The notes beneath the pieces were generated by a model. That model did not search any database and was not told where the DNA came from. It saw only the letters and a program-made list of their open reading frames with translations. The position numbers and the translations under genes were made by a program. This document shows, in pieces, positions 10,202 to 18,460 of a stretch of DNA of 64,000 nt (positions are counted from its first letter, which is position 1; every line of letters starts with the position of its first letter). The stretch lies in NCBI RefSeq assembly GCF_010726645.1, contig NZ_AP022563.1, forward strand, positions 4,960,001 to 5,024,000. Direction: 5' to 3'. This DNA is from Mycolicibacterium duvalii (GTDB taxonomy: Bacteria; Actinomycetota; Actinomycetes; Mycobacteriales; Mycobacteriaceae).

Positions 10202-10258
10202 CTACCGTTGAGGGTCCGGCGCGCGGGCGCCGGGTGACACAGATGGGTGGGAATGTCG

Positions 10259-11485
10259 ATGGGTGTTCCGGCGTGGGTGTGGGGGCTGACCATCGCGTTC
10301 ATCATCGGGCTGCTGGCGTTCGACTTCTTCTTCCACGTGCGCAAGGCACACGTCCCGACGCTGCGGGAGGCCGCCATCTGGTCGGCGCTCTACGTCGGCA
10401 TCGCAGTGTTGTTCGGCGTGGCGGTGCTGGTCTTCGGCGGCCCCGGTCCGGGATCCGAGTACTTCGCGGGCTACGTCACCGAGAAGGCGCTCTCGGTCGA
10501 CAACCTGTTCGTGTTCCTGGTGATCATCGCCAGCTTCCGGGTGCCCCGCGAAGACCAGCAGAAGGTGCTGCTGTTCGGCATCGTGTTCGCGTTGATCGCC
10601 CGCACCGGCTTCATCCTCGTGGGCGCAGCGCTGATCAACACCTTCGCCTGGGTGTTCTATCTCTTCGGTCTGGTCCTGCTGCTCACCGCCGGCAATCTCC
10701 TGAAGTCGGACCACGGCGACGACGAACAGGAGGCGGACAACTTCGTCATCCGGATCGCCAAGCGGTTCATCCGCACCACCGAGCATTACGACGGCGACAA
10801 GCTGGTCACCGTCGTCGACGGCAAGCGCATGCTCACCCCCATGCTGCTGGTCATGGTGGCCATCGGTGGCACCGACATCCTGTTCGCCCTCGACTCGGTC
10901 CCGGCGATCTTCGGGCTGACCCAGGACGTGTACCTGGTCTTCACCGCGACCGCGTTCTCGCTGATGGGTTTGCGTCAGCTGTACTTCCTGATCGACGGTC
11001 TGCTGGACCGGCTGATCTACCTGTCCTACGGTCTGGCCACCATCCTCGGGTTCATCGGCATCAAGCTGATCCTGCACGCGCTGCACGAGAACAACGTGCC
11101 GATCATCAACGACGGCGAGCCGGTACCGGTGGTCGAGGTCAGCACCTCGCTGTCGCTGGCGGTGATCATCGGCGTGCTGCTCATCACCGTCGTTGCGTCG
11201 CTGTTCAGCCGGAAAGGCAAGGCACAGACGGCCATTGCCAATGCGCGCCGTCATGCCATCGCCTACCTGGACTCCGAGTACACCAAGGATCCCGAGGAGC
11301 GCGAACGGATCTTCCGTGCGCTGCTCGACGAACGTGACCAGATCCTGGCGCTCGGACCCAAGTACCGGCAGATGGTGCGCGACGAGGCCGAGTTGATCGA
11401 CCTGTTGAACCGCGCAGCGGCCAAGCACGACGAAGCCGTCGCCCGCGGTCACGCCGAACCGTTCACCCGCCGAGGGTTGACCTGA
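10259..11485 (+). CDS. TerC-family integral membrane protein
   Basis: About 408 residues with nine or so membrane helices. TerC hallmarks are FDFFFHVRKAH near residue 24, EKALSVDNLFVFLVI near residue 80, FGIVFALIARTGFI, and the second half VAIGGTDILFALDSVPAIFG. The paired acidic residues in the two half-repeats (SVDNLF and ALDSVP) are those proposed to handle metal ions. TerC/Alx proteins are linked to tellurite resistance, manganese export and metalation of secreted proteins. ATG 10259 is chosen because GGTGGGA lies eight bases before it; 10253 is nearer. No riboswitch-like structure is evident in the 57-bp leader. Confidence 0.9.
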   Translation: MGVPAWVWGLTIAFIIGLLAFDFFFHVRKAHVPTLREAAIWSALYVGIAVLFGVAVLVFGGPGPGSEYFAGYVTEKALSVDNLFVFLVIIASFRVPREDQQKVLLFGIVFALIARTGFILVGAALINTFAWVFYLFGLVLLLTAGNLLKSDHGDDEQEADNFVIRIAKRFIRTTEHYDGDKLVTVVDGKRMLTPMLLVMVAIGGTDILFALDSVPAIFGLTQDVYLVFTATAFSLMGLRQLYFLIDGLLDRLIYLSYGLATILGFIGIKLILHALHENNVPIINDGEPVPVVEVSTSLSLAVIIGVLLITVVASLFSRKGKAQTAIANARRHAIAYLDSEYTKDPEERERIFRALLDERDQILALGPKYRQMVRDEAELIDLLNRAAAKHDEAVARGHAEPFTRRGLT

Positions 11486-11519
11486 CCGTTTCCGGAGTCG
11501 GCGCCCGAGGATTGCAGTC

Positions 11520-11622
11520 ATACCAGTAGGGGTATAGGTTGGCGACGGCCGCCATACCGGCTGGGGTATGACGGTCGGGAACATTTGGAGTGCACCTGCA
11601 GTTCAGATACCCATGGGGGTAT
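11520..11622. promoter_or_regulatory. Three 16-bp ATACC-N6-GGTAT dyads, candidate CsoR/CstR-type operators
   Basis: The copies are ATACCAGTAGGGGTAT (11520-11535), ATACCGGCTGGGGTAT (11554-11569) and ATACCCATGGGGGTAT (11607-11622). All keep ATACC and GGTAT arms with G-rich right centres. Copper-sensing CsoR and persulfide-sensing CstR repressors bind operators of this shape, and the downstream TauE and CstB-like genes point to the sulfur-sensing branch. The third dyad ends six bases before the ribosome-binding site of the first gene. No CsoR-family gene is seen in this window. Confidence 0.7.
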
Positions 11623-11642
11623 ATGGGAAGGAGGTAATGCAC

Positions 11643-11807
11643 ATGTGTTACGCAGTGACATGTCCGTCGTGTGGCAAGACGACCTGGGACGGATGCGGCC
11701 AGCACGTCGACGACGTGATGCGCTCGGTGCCCGACGCGCAGCGATGCCGCTGTCAACGTTCGCCCGAGGCGCCGCGCAGCAACCCGCGGGGGTTCTGGCG
11801 CCGGTGA
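11643..11807 (+). CDS. Small cysteine-rich zinc-ribbon-like protein (54 aa)
   Basis: ATG 11643 lies eight bases after a strong AGGAGG (11629-11634); ATG 11637 is too close. The 54-residue product begins MCYAVTCPSCGKTTWDGCGQ and continues HVDDVMRSVPDAQRCRCQ. The CPxCGKTTWxGCGxH and CRC clusters look like a small zinc ribbon or a cysteine-based sulfur carrier. It is first in the putative persulfide operon, 20 bases upstream of the TauE gene and just behind three operators. Similar orphan proteins occur in actinobacteria by memory. Function is not known; a link to reactive sulfur is inferred from context. Confidence 0.7.
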   Translation: MCYAVTCPSCGKTTWDGCGQHVDDVMRSVPDAQRCRCQRSPEAPRSNPRGFWRR

Positions 11808-11826
11808 TCGGGGTAGCGGAGACAGT

Positions 11827-12600
11827 ATGGTCCTGACGCTCGGACTGGCCCTCGGCGCACTGATCGGTGTGCTACTGGGGTTGCTGGGCGGCGGAGGCTC
11901 GATCCTCGCCGTCCCGGCCCTGGTCTACGGGATGGATCTCGATATCCAGCAGGCGATTCCGATCTCGCTGATCGTCGTCGCCGCGGCCTCGGCTGTCGGG
12001 GTGCTGCCCAAGATCCGCGCCGGACAGGTCCGGTGGGGGATGGCGGCGATCTTCTCGGCCGCCGGCATTCCCGCGACCGTCGCCGGGAGCGCGCTGAGCC
12101 GTCATCTGCCCGAGTCGGCGCTGCTGATCGGGTTCGCGGTGGTCATGGTGGTCGCCGGAATCCGGATGCTCACCGATCACGGCGGAACCGGCACCGCATG
12201 CCAGACCGAGGGCGGTCAGGTGAATTGGCGCCGCTGTGCACCGCGGTCGGTCGGCGCCGGGTTGGTGGTCGGCCTGCTGACCGGGCTGTTCGGTGTCGGT
12301 GGCGGATTCCTGATCATCCCGGCCCTGGTGATGGTGCTCGGGGTGGAGATGACGACGGCGATCGGCACCTCGTTGCTGATCATCATCGCCAACTCCGTGG
12401 CCGGCGTGGCCTCCCATCTGTCCGCGATCACCGTCGACTGGACGGTGACCGGCGCGTTCGTCGCCGCGGCCATGGCGGCCTCCCTGGTGGCCGGGTACTT
12501 CGGCACCAAGGTCGACGCCGACCGCCTGCAGCGTTGGTTCGCCTACCTCGTCTTCGCCGTCGCCGCCTACGTCCTGATCGACACGATCTTCCTCAAGTAG
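11827..12600 (+). CDS. Sulfite/sulfonate exporter TauE/SafE-family permease
   Basis: This 257-residue membrane protein contains two TauE half-repeats: LGLLGGGGSILAVPALVYG near residue 20 and LTGLFGVGGGFLIIPALVMV near residue 157. About eight hydrophobic helices are visible. The family exports sulfite, sulfoacetate or related anions, or takes up organosulfur compounds. In cst-type operons the TauE protein removes sulfite or thiosulfate made by persulfide oxidation, and the CstB-like enzyme follows here by 34 bases. Expression is probably derepressed through the three upstream dyads. Confidence 0.88.
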   Translation: MVLTLGLALGALIGVLLGLLGGGGSILAVPALVYGMDLDIQQAIPISLIVVAAASAVGVLPKIRAGQVRWGMAAIFSAAGIPATVAGSALSRHLPESALLIGFAVVMVVAGIRMLTDHGGTGTACQTEGGQVNWRRCAPRSVGAGLVVGLLTGLFGVGGGFLIIPALVMVLGVEMTTAIGTSLLIIIANSVAGVASHLSAITVDWTVTGAFVAAAMAASLVAGYFGTKVDADRLQRWFAYLVFAVAAYVLIDTIFLK

Positions 12601-12634
12601 ACGACCCACCCACGACAAGCAAAGGAGCTCAATC

Positions 12635-13984
12635 ATGGACGTCGCCATCATCGAAACTTCCGGCCTCGGGGACCGCAGCTACCTCGTCGCCCACGACGGG
12701 GTCGCCGTGGTGATCGACCCGCAGCGCGACATCGACCGGGTACTCGACCTCGCCCGGGAGCGCAATGTGCGCATCACCCACGTGCTGGAAACGCACCTGC
12801 ACAACGACTACGTGACCGGTGGGCTGGACCTGTCGAACATCGTCGGCGCCGAGTACGCGGTACCCGCCGGCGACGACGTCGGCTATCCGCGCCGCGCGGT
12901 CGCCGACGGCGACGTCATCGACGCCGGCCCGATCCAGCTGGAGGTGCTGCACACCCCCGGCCACACCCACCACCACGTCAGCTACGTGCTGCGCGACAGC
13001 GGCGGCGACGTCCACGGCGTCTTCACCGGGGGCTCGATGCTGTTCGGCACCACCGGTCGCACCGACCTGATCGGGCCCGAGGACACCGAGGAACTCACGC
13101 GGGCGCAGTACCACTCGGTGCACAAGCTCGCCGACCGGCTGCCCGCCGCCACCCCGATCTACCCGACCCACGGATTCGGCAGCTTCTGCTCGGCCACCCC
13201 GGCGTCGGGCGACGAGTCCACCATCGGGGAGCAACGCACGACCAACCCGGCGCTGACCCAGGACGAGCAGAGCTACGTCGACGAACTCCTCGCGGGGCTG
13301 TCGGCCTATCCCGCGTACTACGCGCACATGGGCGTCATCAACAGCGAGGGGCCGCAGCCGGCGGACCTGACCCCGCCCGAGCCGATCGATCCGGCCGAAC
13401 TGCGCCGGCGGATCGAGGCCGGCGAATGGGTCGTCGACCTGCGCAACCGCACCATGTTCGCCGCCGGGCACCTGCAGGGCACGCTCGGCTTCGAGCTGTC
13501 CGGCTCGTTCGTCAGCTACTTCGGCTGGCTCTACGACTGGGGTGCCCCGGTCACCCTCATCGGTGAATCCCGCGACCAGATCGCCGACGCCAAGCGGGAA
13601 TTGGTGCGCATCGGTGTGGACCGGCTCACCGGCGCCGCCACCGGCGACATCGACGACCTGCGCGACGGGGCCCCGCTCGGGTCCTATCGGGTCGCCGACT
13701 TCGCGCAGTTGGCCGAGGCGCGTTCGGCCGAGACCGTGGCGGTGCTCGACGTTCGCCAGACCCATGAGTTCGAGCAGGAGCACATCCCCGGCGCCGCGAA
13801 CATTCCACTGCACGAGCTGCCCGGCCGGCTCGGCGACGTGCCCGCCGGACAGGTCTGGGTGCACTGCGCGTCGGGCTATCGCTCGTCGATCGCGGCGTCC
13901 TACCTCGACCGTGCCGGCCACGACGTCGTGCTGATCGACGACGCGTTCGACAAAGCCGGCGAGCTCGGGCTGACGAAGCAGTAG
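12635..13984 (+). CDS. CstB-like persulfide dioxygenase/sulfurtransferase (metallo-beta-lactamase plus two rhodanese domains)
   Basis: The 449-residue fusion has an MBL domain (residues about 1-240) with the metal motif THLHNDYVTGG near residue 52, HTPGHTHHH near 108, and THGFGSFC. A first rhodanese domain (about 250-350) lacks the active-site loop cysteine. A second (about 355-449) keeps HCASGYRSS with the catalytic Cys near residue 410. This is the ETHE1/CstB arrangement: non-haem iron oxidises low-molecular-weight persulfides, the rhodanese transfers sulfane sulfur. A GGAG ribosome-binding site precedes the ATG. Together with TauE it forms a reactive-sulfur detoxification operon. The substrate is inferred from architecture. 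Confidence 0.85.
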   Translation: MDVAIIETSGLGDRSYLVAHDGVAVVIDPQRDIDRVLDLARERNVRITHVLETHLHNDYVTGGLDLSNIVGAEYAVPAGDDVGYPRRAVADGDVIDAGPIQLEVLHTPGHTHHHVSYVLRDSGGDVHGVFTGGSMLFGTTGRTDLIGPEDTEELTRAQYHSVHKLADRLPAATPIYPTHGFGSFCSATPASGDESTIGEQRTTNPALTQDEQSYVDELLAGLSAYPAYYAHMGVINSEGPQPADLTPPEPIDPAELRRRIEAGEWVVDLRNRTMFAAGHLQGTLGFELSGSFVSYFGWLYDWGAPVTLIGESRDQIADAKRELVRIGVDRLTGAATGDIDDLRDGAPLGSYRVADFAQLAEARSAETVAVLDVRQTHEFEQEHIPGAANIPLHELPGRLGDVPAGQVWVHCASGYRSSIAASYLDRAGHDVVLIDDAFDKAGELGLTKQ

Positions 13985-13987
13985 ACG

Positions 13988-14914
13988 TCAGCGGCTGGCC
14001 GCGGGATCTCCGCGCCGTTTGGTCTCCAGGCGATGCCAGGTCCACCAGAACAGCAGCGCAGCGCTGATCGAGCCGGCCGCGGCCAGCCACTGCGACGCGA
14101 GAAACAGCCGCCACGTGGTGGGCTCGTCGTTGACGTAGGCGGACGCGGCGAACAGCATCTGCAGCGTGCCCAGTGTCAGGCTGGCCGTCCCGACGGCAGC
14201 GACCAGGACGACGAAGATCGTGCGCAACGTGTAGCGGCGGGCGTCCGGCGAGACCACCGCGCGGATCCGGCCGGTCCAGGCCAGCAGCAGCGCGGCGGCA
14301 GCTGCGACGAAAAGCGCCACCGCATTGGCGGCCAATGTGTCGGACAGTCGGTGGGCCTTGATGACCACGGTGTAGGCGCCGATGCCCACCGCCCAGGTCA
14401 GCGTCACGAACATCGCGATGCCGCGGAAGCGGTAGGGCATCACGATCAGTGTCGCGAACAACAGGCACATCGCGGCTGTGGTGTGCCCGCTGGGCAGGGT
14501 GTTCTCGGCGAACGTCCCCTCTGCCGCCGCGAGGTCGGGGCGCGAGAGCACGCGGTATTTCAACACCTGGGTGAGGGCTTGGCCACCGAGAATGACGCCG
14601 ACACCGGCAACCGCCAGCCACACCTGGCGGCGCAGCAGCCCGATCAGCGCGACGATGGCCGCCGCACCCAGCTGCGAGGTCACCGAGATCGTGTGGAACG
14701 CCTCCAACGCGACTCGCCGCAGCTCGGGGTCGACCTGGTTGGCGCCGCGCAGCGCCGCATCCTCGAGTCGCTGACCCGTGGTGGTCTGCACGGCCAGCAG
14801 GTAGACCGCGGTGCCGAACAGCGCGGCGACGCTGAGTACCGCCGCCCACCGGTATGGGGCGCGCCGGAGCCGGCGGTCACCGTCGACAGCCCTCCGCTGC
14901 TGCAGCACCGCCAC
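13988..14914 (-). CDS. PAP2-family membrane phosphatase
   Basis: The protein of about 308 residues has roughly seven membrane helices. The PAP2 phosphatase motifs are spread in order: KYRVLSRPDL (C1), ENTLPSGHTTAAMC (C2, with the PSGH core) and IKAHRLSDTLAANAV (C3). Such enzymes remove phosphate from undecaprenyl pyrophosphate or phosphatidic acid at the membrane. It converges with the CstB-like gene with three bases between. The GTG at 14914 is a guess; the frame stays open much further and a start near 15066 would place translation inside the large palindrome. C1 has Lys and Arg residues expected for phosphate binding. Confidence 0.8.
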   Translation of the reverse strand: MAVLQQRRAVDGDRRLRRAPYRWAAVLSVAALFGTAVYLLAVQTTTGQRLEDAALRGANQVDPELRRVALEAFHTISVTSQLGAAAIVALIGLLRRQVWLAVAGVGVILGGQALTQVLKYRVLSRPDLAAAEGTFAENTLPSGHTTAAMCLLFATLIVMPYRFRGIAMFVTLTWAVGIGAYTVVIKAHRLSDTLAANAVALFVAAAAALLLAWTGRIRAVVSPDARRYTLRTIFVVLVAAVGTASLTLGTLQMLFAASAYVNDEPTTWRLFLASQWLAAAGSISAALLFWWTWHRLETKRRGDPAASR

Positions 14915-15067
14915 CGGCGCAGCCCCTCTCGTTCGGTCGCCCTCGATAACGGAAACGCCCAGATCGCCGCGGTGTGATGCTCGGAATCCCGGCCAGTTCG
15001 TCTCGGGCCCCGACCCTAGCGCGTGCAGCAGCCGGGAGCCGGGTGCCGCCCTCGCTGTTAACGTGAT

Positions 15068-15092
15068 TACGTATCTACGACGTAGATACGTA
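15068..15092. promoter_or_regulatory. Perfect 12-bp-arm palindrome, candidate BlaI operator 1
   Basis: TACGTATCTACG (15068-15079) and CGTAGATACGTA (15081-15092) are exact reverse complements around one base. The core CTACG-N-CGTAG is shared with the palindrome at 16389-16431. BlaI/MecI repressors bind dyads with such GTAG/CTAC ends, and a BlaI gene lies 3 kb downstream. It sits 48 bases before the L,D-transpeptidase start and in the leader of the divergent phosphatase gene. Confidence 0.7.
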
Positions 15093-15140
15093 CCTATGTC
15101 TTGCCATCGGCGGTCACCGCCCCGCACCGAGGAGTTTCCC

Positions 15141-16377
15141 GTGTCATCGGTTCGACGACGCATGGCGGCGCGCGCCGCCGCGGTCGCGGCCTTCCTCGCC
15201 CTGATCGTCGGCTCCGTGGTGACCTTGAGCGGCGCCGACCCGGTGGAGGCGGCCCGCGCGCCGGAGCCCGCGGCTGCGCCTGCGAACGTCGTCATCACCC
15301 CGGGCCGCGGGTGCGGTGGACGTCGAGCCGGTCGGTGCGGTGAAGGTTTCGGTGACCGGCGGCCGCGTCGGCGAGGTCTGGCTGCGCAACGAGCAGGGTA
15401 AGCGGGTGCCGGGTGAGCTGTCGCAGGACGGCTCGGCGTGGCAACCCGCGGTCCCGCTCGGGTATGGGCGCACCTACACACTCGAGGCCGTCGGCCGGGG
15501 TGGCGACGGACCGCCGGTACGCGAGGTGTCGACGTTCACCACCCTGGCACCGCAGTCGCAGGCCCGGGTGCGGCTGACCGCCACGTCCGGTGCGGCGCTG
15601 CGCGAGGGCGCCACCTACGGTGTCGGCGTCGTCGTGGTCGCCGACTTCGACCGGGCCATTCCCGACCACGCGGCCGCCGAGCGCGCCCTGCGGGTCACCA
15701 CCGAACCACAGGTCGACGGTTCCTGGTACTGGCTCGACGACCACACCGCACACTGGCGGCCCAGGCAGTACCACACGCCCGGTACCGCGGTCTCGGTGGC
15801 GGCGAACATCTACGGCATGCCGCTCGGGGACGGTGTTTACGGCGCGGCCGACCGTGCGGTGAGCTTCCGCATCGGTGAGGCCCGCATCTCGGTCGCCGAC
15901 GATCGCACCAAGCAGATCGACGTGTTCGAGAACGGCGAGTTGGTCCGTACGATGCCCACGTCGATGGGCAAAGGCGGCACGCAGACGATCGGCGGCACCA
16001 CCCTCGCGTTCTGGACCCAGCGCGGTGTCTACACCGTGCTCGACAAGTCGGAGTCCGTCGTCATGGACTCCTCCACCTACGGGCTGCCGGTGGACAGCGG
16101 CGGATATCGATTGACCGTCGAGAATGCAGTTCGGTTGAGCCACAACGGAATTTATCTGCACCAGCTCGAGAGCACGGTCTGGGCTCAGGGCAACACCAAC
16201 GTCTCGCACGGCTGCCTGAACCTCAACGCCGACAATGCGCGCTGGTTCTACGAGTTCGTCCGACCGGGCGACGTCGTCGAGGTGCGCAACACCGGCGGTG
16301 ACCCGCTGCCGCTGGCGTTGAACGGCGACTGGAGCCTTTCGTGGGACCAGTGGCGACAGGGAAGCGCGTTGAGGTGA
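15141..16377 (+). pseudogene. L,D-transpeptidase with a one-base frameshift after the signal peptide
   Basis: A GTG at 15141 with GAGGAG six bases before it starts a signal peptide (RRRMAARAAAVAAFLALIVG). After PANVVITPG the frame breaks near 15300-15310. The catalytic protein continues in the next frame from AVDVEPVGAVKVSVTGG: bacterial Ig-like domains, then the YkuD domain ending in the active-site motif VSHGCLNL near 16206. Removing one base in the run GGGCCGCGGG restores one reading frame. L,D-transpeptidases make 3-3 peptidoglycan cross-links outside the membrane. It lies just behind a likely BlaI operator. Either this strain carries a real mutation, or the base is a sequencing error; the rest of the gene is intact. 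Confidence 0.75.
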
Positions 16378-16388
16378 TCGGGCGTGGT

Positions 16389-16431
16389 ATCAATATCTAC
16401 GTACCTACGCCGTAGGTACGTAGATATTGAT
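16389..16431. promoter_or_regulatory. Perfect 43-nt palindrome with 21-bp arms, candidate BlaI operator 2
   Basis: The left arm 16389-16409 and right arm 16411-16431 are exact reverse complements around C16410. The inner part is GTACCTACG/CGTAGGTAC and the core CTACG-N-CGTAG matches operator 1. It lies between the L,D-transpeptidase stop and the DsbA-like start (22 bases upstream), so it could control the thioredoxin genes. The arms are much longer than one repressor dimer needs, which suggests two overlapping sites or a transcript hairpin. Confidence 0.7.
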
Positions 16432-16452
16432 GACGGAAAGCGGAGGGCGAGC

Positions 16453-17220
16453 GTGGCTGATTCCCGGCGGGCCAGTGTCGGCAGGGACGTGATCGTGATC
16501 GGCGGCCTCGTCGTCATCGCGGTCGCGCTGATCCTGGTCCTGGTGATGAACGCGAAGGCCGATGTCGGACCGGCCGACGCGCCGGCGCCGGCGGCCTCGG
16601 CCCTCGAACCCTCCGCCGGCGACCCGTCTGCGGAGGCACCGGCGCCTGCGGCGGGCGGCGACACGTCGGCGTTGGCGGTCGAGCGGCGGGTCGCCGACGA
16701 CCCGCTGGCCCTGGGAGACCCGGCCGCGCCGGTGGTGATGGTGATGTTCGCCGACTACCGCTGCCCGTTCTGCGCGAAGTTCAGCCGAGACACCGAGCCG
16801 GTGCTGGTGGACCGCTTCGTCGATGCCGGCATCCTGCGGATCGAGTGGCGGGACCTGCCCATCTTCGGGGACCAGTCGATGCAGGCGGCCCGCGCGGGCC
16901 GTGCCGCCGCTGCCCAAGGGAAATTCTGGGAGTTCAATCGTGCGGTGTTCGCGGCGGCGCCGGACCGCGGCCACGGCGACCTCACCGATGACGCGTTGCT
17001 CGGATTCGCCCGTGAGGCGGGCGTCGCCGACCTCGAGCGGTTCGCCGCGCAGATGCGCAGCTCCGAGTTCGACGCCGCCATCGATGCCGATCTGGCGCAA
17101 GGCACCGGTATCGGCGTGCCCAGCACGCCGGCGTTCGTGCTCAACGGCGTCCCGATGCTGGGCGCCCAGCCGACCGAGGTCTTCGTCGCGGCGGTCAACG
17201 AGGCCGCGGCCGCCGCGTGA
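16453..17220 (+). CDS. Membrane-anchored DsbA-like thioredoxin-fold protein
   Basis: The 255-residue protein has an N-terminal membrane anchor (residues about 15-33), an Ala/Pro-rich linker (residues 38-75), and a DsbA-like domain with ADYRCPFCAKF (CPFC) near residue 99 and the cis-proline segment IGVPSTPAFVLNG near residue 217. It would act outside the membrane as a thiol oxidase or isomerase. The GTG start at 16453 has GGAGG six bases upstream. The stop overlaps the CcdA start by four bases (GTGA), which pairs it with a reductant carrier. A candidate BlaI operator precedes it. Confidence 0.88.
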   Translation: MADSRRASVGRDVIVIGGLVVIAVALILVLVMNAKADVGPADAPAPAASALEPSAGDPSAEAPAPAAGGDTSALAVERRVADDPLALGDPAAPVVMVMFADYRCPFCAKFSRDTEPVLVDRFVDAGILRIEWRDLPIFGDQSMQAARAGRAAAAQGKFWEFNRAVFAAAPDRGHGDLTDDALLGFAREAGVADLERFAAQMRSSEFDAAIDADLAQGTGIGVPSTPAFVLNGVPMLGAQPTEVFVAAVNEAAAAA

Positions 17221-18095
17221 CCGGCATCGGGCTGGCCGGGGCTTTTCTGGGCGGTCTCGCGTCGCTGCTCAGTCCCTGCTCGGCGCTGCTGCTGCCGTCG
17301 TTCTTCGCCTACGCCTTCGACCATGTCAGCCTGCTCGTCCGGCGCACCCTCGCGTTCTGGGCGGGGTTGTGCCTGGTACTGGTGCCGCTGGGCGCCGGCG
17401 TCGGCGCCGTCGGGGCTGCCGTGACGCGCTACCGCGGCGAGATCACGGTGATCGGCGGTGTCGTCGTGATCGGCTTCGGCGTCCTGACGCTGCTCGGGAA
17501 GGGATTCGGCTCAGCAGCCGCGCAGCGGCTCACCGGCCGGATCACGATCTCGACGACGCTGTCGGTGGTCGCCCTCGGTGCGGTGTACGGCCTGGCCGGC
17601 TTCTGCGCCGGCCCGTTGCTGGGCGGGGTGCTGACCATGTCGGCGATGGGTGCCGATCCCGGCTACGGCGGTCTGCTGATGGGCGTGTACGCGTTGGGTA
17701 TGGCCGCGCCGCTGTTCGTGCTGGCGGTGCTGTGGGAACGCTTCGACGTGGGCCGCAAGGGCTGGCTGCGGGGGCGGCCGGTGCGGCTGGGGCGGTGGCG
17801 CACCCACACCACGTCGCTGTGGACGGGCGCGGCGCTGATCCTGATCGGCGCGGTGTTCCTGGTCACCGACGGCACCGCCAATCTCGGCGGGGTGCTCGAC
17901 GTCGACGCGCAGTATCAGCTGCAGATCTGGCTGAGCCGGGTGGCGGCCGGGGTGACCGATCCGGGCCTGCTGCTGGCCGTCGTCGGCGGACTGCTCGGCT
18001 GGCGGTCTACTATCCTGCTACGTAGGTGGGCTCGGCGCCGACCGCCGGAGCCACAGGAAACGACGGGCGCAGTGGGGACAGACGAATGGCATTGA
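17217..18095 (+). CDS. CcdA/DsbD-type transmembrane thiol-disulfide carrier
   Basis: The 292-residue protein starts TGIGLAGAFLGGLASLLSPC, typical of CcdA, where the Pro-Cys pair is one redox cysteine. The second is in LAGFCAGPLLGGVL near residue 127. Six to seven hydrophobic helices are present, then an Arg-rich tail. CcdA moves electrons from cytoplasmic thioredoxin to exported thiol proteins, here most likely the DsbA-like protein encoded just before it. The tail overlaps the start of the BlaI gene by ten bases, and a CTACGTAG dyad lies within the last codons. Confidence 0.87.
   Translation: MTGIGLAGAFLGGLASLLSPCSALLLPSFFAYAFDHVSLLVRRTLAFWAGLCLVLVPLGAGVGAVGAAVTRYRGEITVIGGVVVIGFGVLTLLGKGFGSAAAQRLTGRITISTTLSVVALGAVYGLAGFCAGPLLGGVLTMSAMGADPGYGGLLMGVYALGMAAPLFVLAVLWERFDVGRKGWLRGRPVRLGRWRTHTTSLWTGAALILIGAVFLVTDGTANLGGVLDVDAQYQLQIWLSRVAAGVTDPGLLLAVVGGLLGWRSTILLRRWARRRPPEPQETTGAVGTDEWH
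18018..18025. promoter_or_regulatory. CTACGTAG dyad upstream of blaI, possible autoregulatory site
   Basis: An eight-base perfect palindrome CTACGTAG lies 60 bases before the BlaI start, inside the CcdA coding sequence. It resembles the cores of the larger palindromes at 15068 and 16389 but lacks the one-base spacer, so it is a weaker candidate for BlaI autoregulation. Confidence 0.35.
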
Positions 18096-18460
18096 GACAG
18101 TTCGGCGATCTCGAAGCGGTCGTGATGGACGTGCTGTGGTCGGCCACCGAACCGCTGACCGTTCGCCACGTCCATGGGCAGATCAGCCAAACCCGCCAGA
18201 TCGCGTACACGACGGTGATGTCGACGATGGACAACCTGTTCCGGAAGGGCTGGTTGCTGCGGGACAAGGTCGGTCTGGCCTATCACTACCGTCCGACGAT
18301 GAGCCGTGAGGAGCATTCGGCGAACCTGATGCGCACGGTGTTCGAGTCGGGGGGCGAGCGCGAGCTGATCCTCAACTTCTTCCTCGAGCAGATCGGCGAC
18401 GACGAGTCGGGACGGCTGCGGGAAGCCTTCCACCGGTTGTCCACCGGAGATGACGCATGA
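18086..18460 (+). CDS. blaI: BlaI/MecI/CopY-family repressor
   Basis: The 124-residue protein matches the family length. It begins MALRQFGDLEAVVMDVLWSA with the winged helix in residues 1-75 (RHVHGQISQTRQIAYTTVMSTMDNL, RKGWLLRDKVGLAYHYRPTM). A short helical dimerisation region follows. BlaI represses beta-lactamase and other genes, and is inactivated by proteolysis after its partner M56 peptidase senses the signal. The partner overlaps by four bases here (ATGA). The nearby palindromes suggest it controls the L,D-transpeptidase and redox genes. It resembles Rv1846c, although that gene is elsewhere in M. tuberculosis. Confidence 0.9.
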   Translation: MALRQFGDLEAVVMDVLWSATEPLTVRHVHGQISQTRQIAYTTVMSTMDNLFRKGWLLRDKVGLAYHYRPTMSREEHSANLMRTVFESGGERELILNFFLEQIGDDESGRLREAFHRLSTGDDA

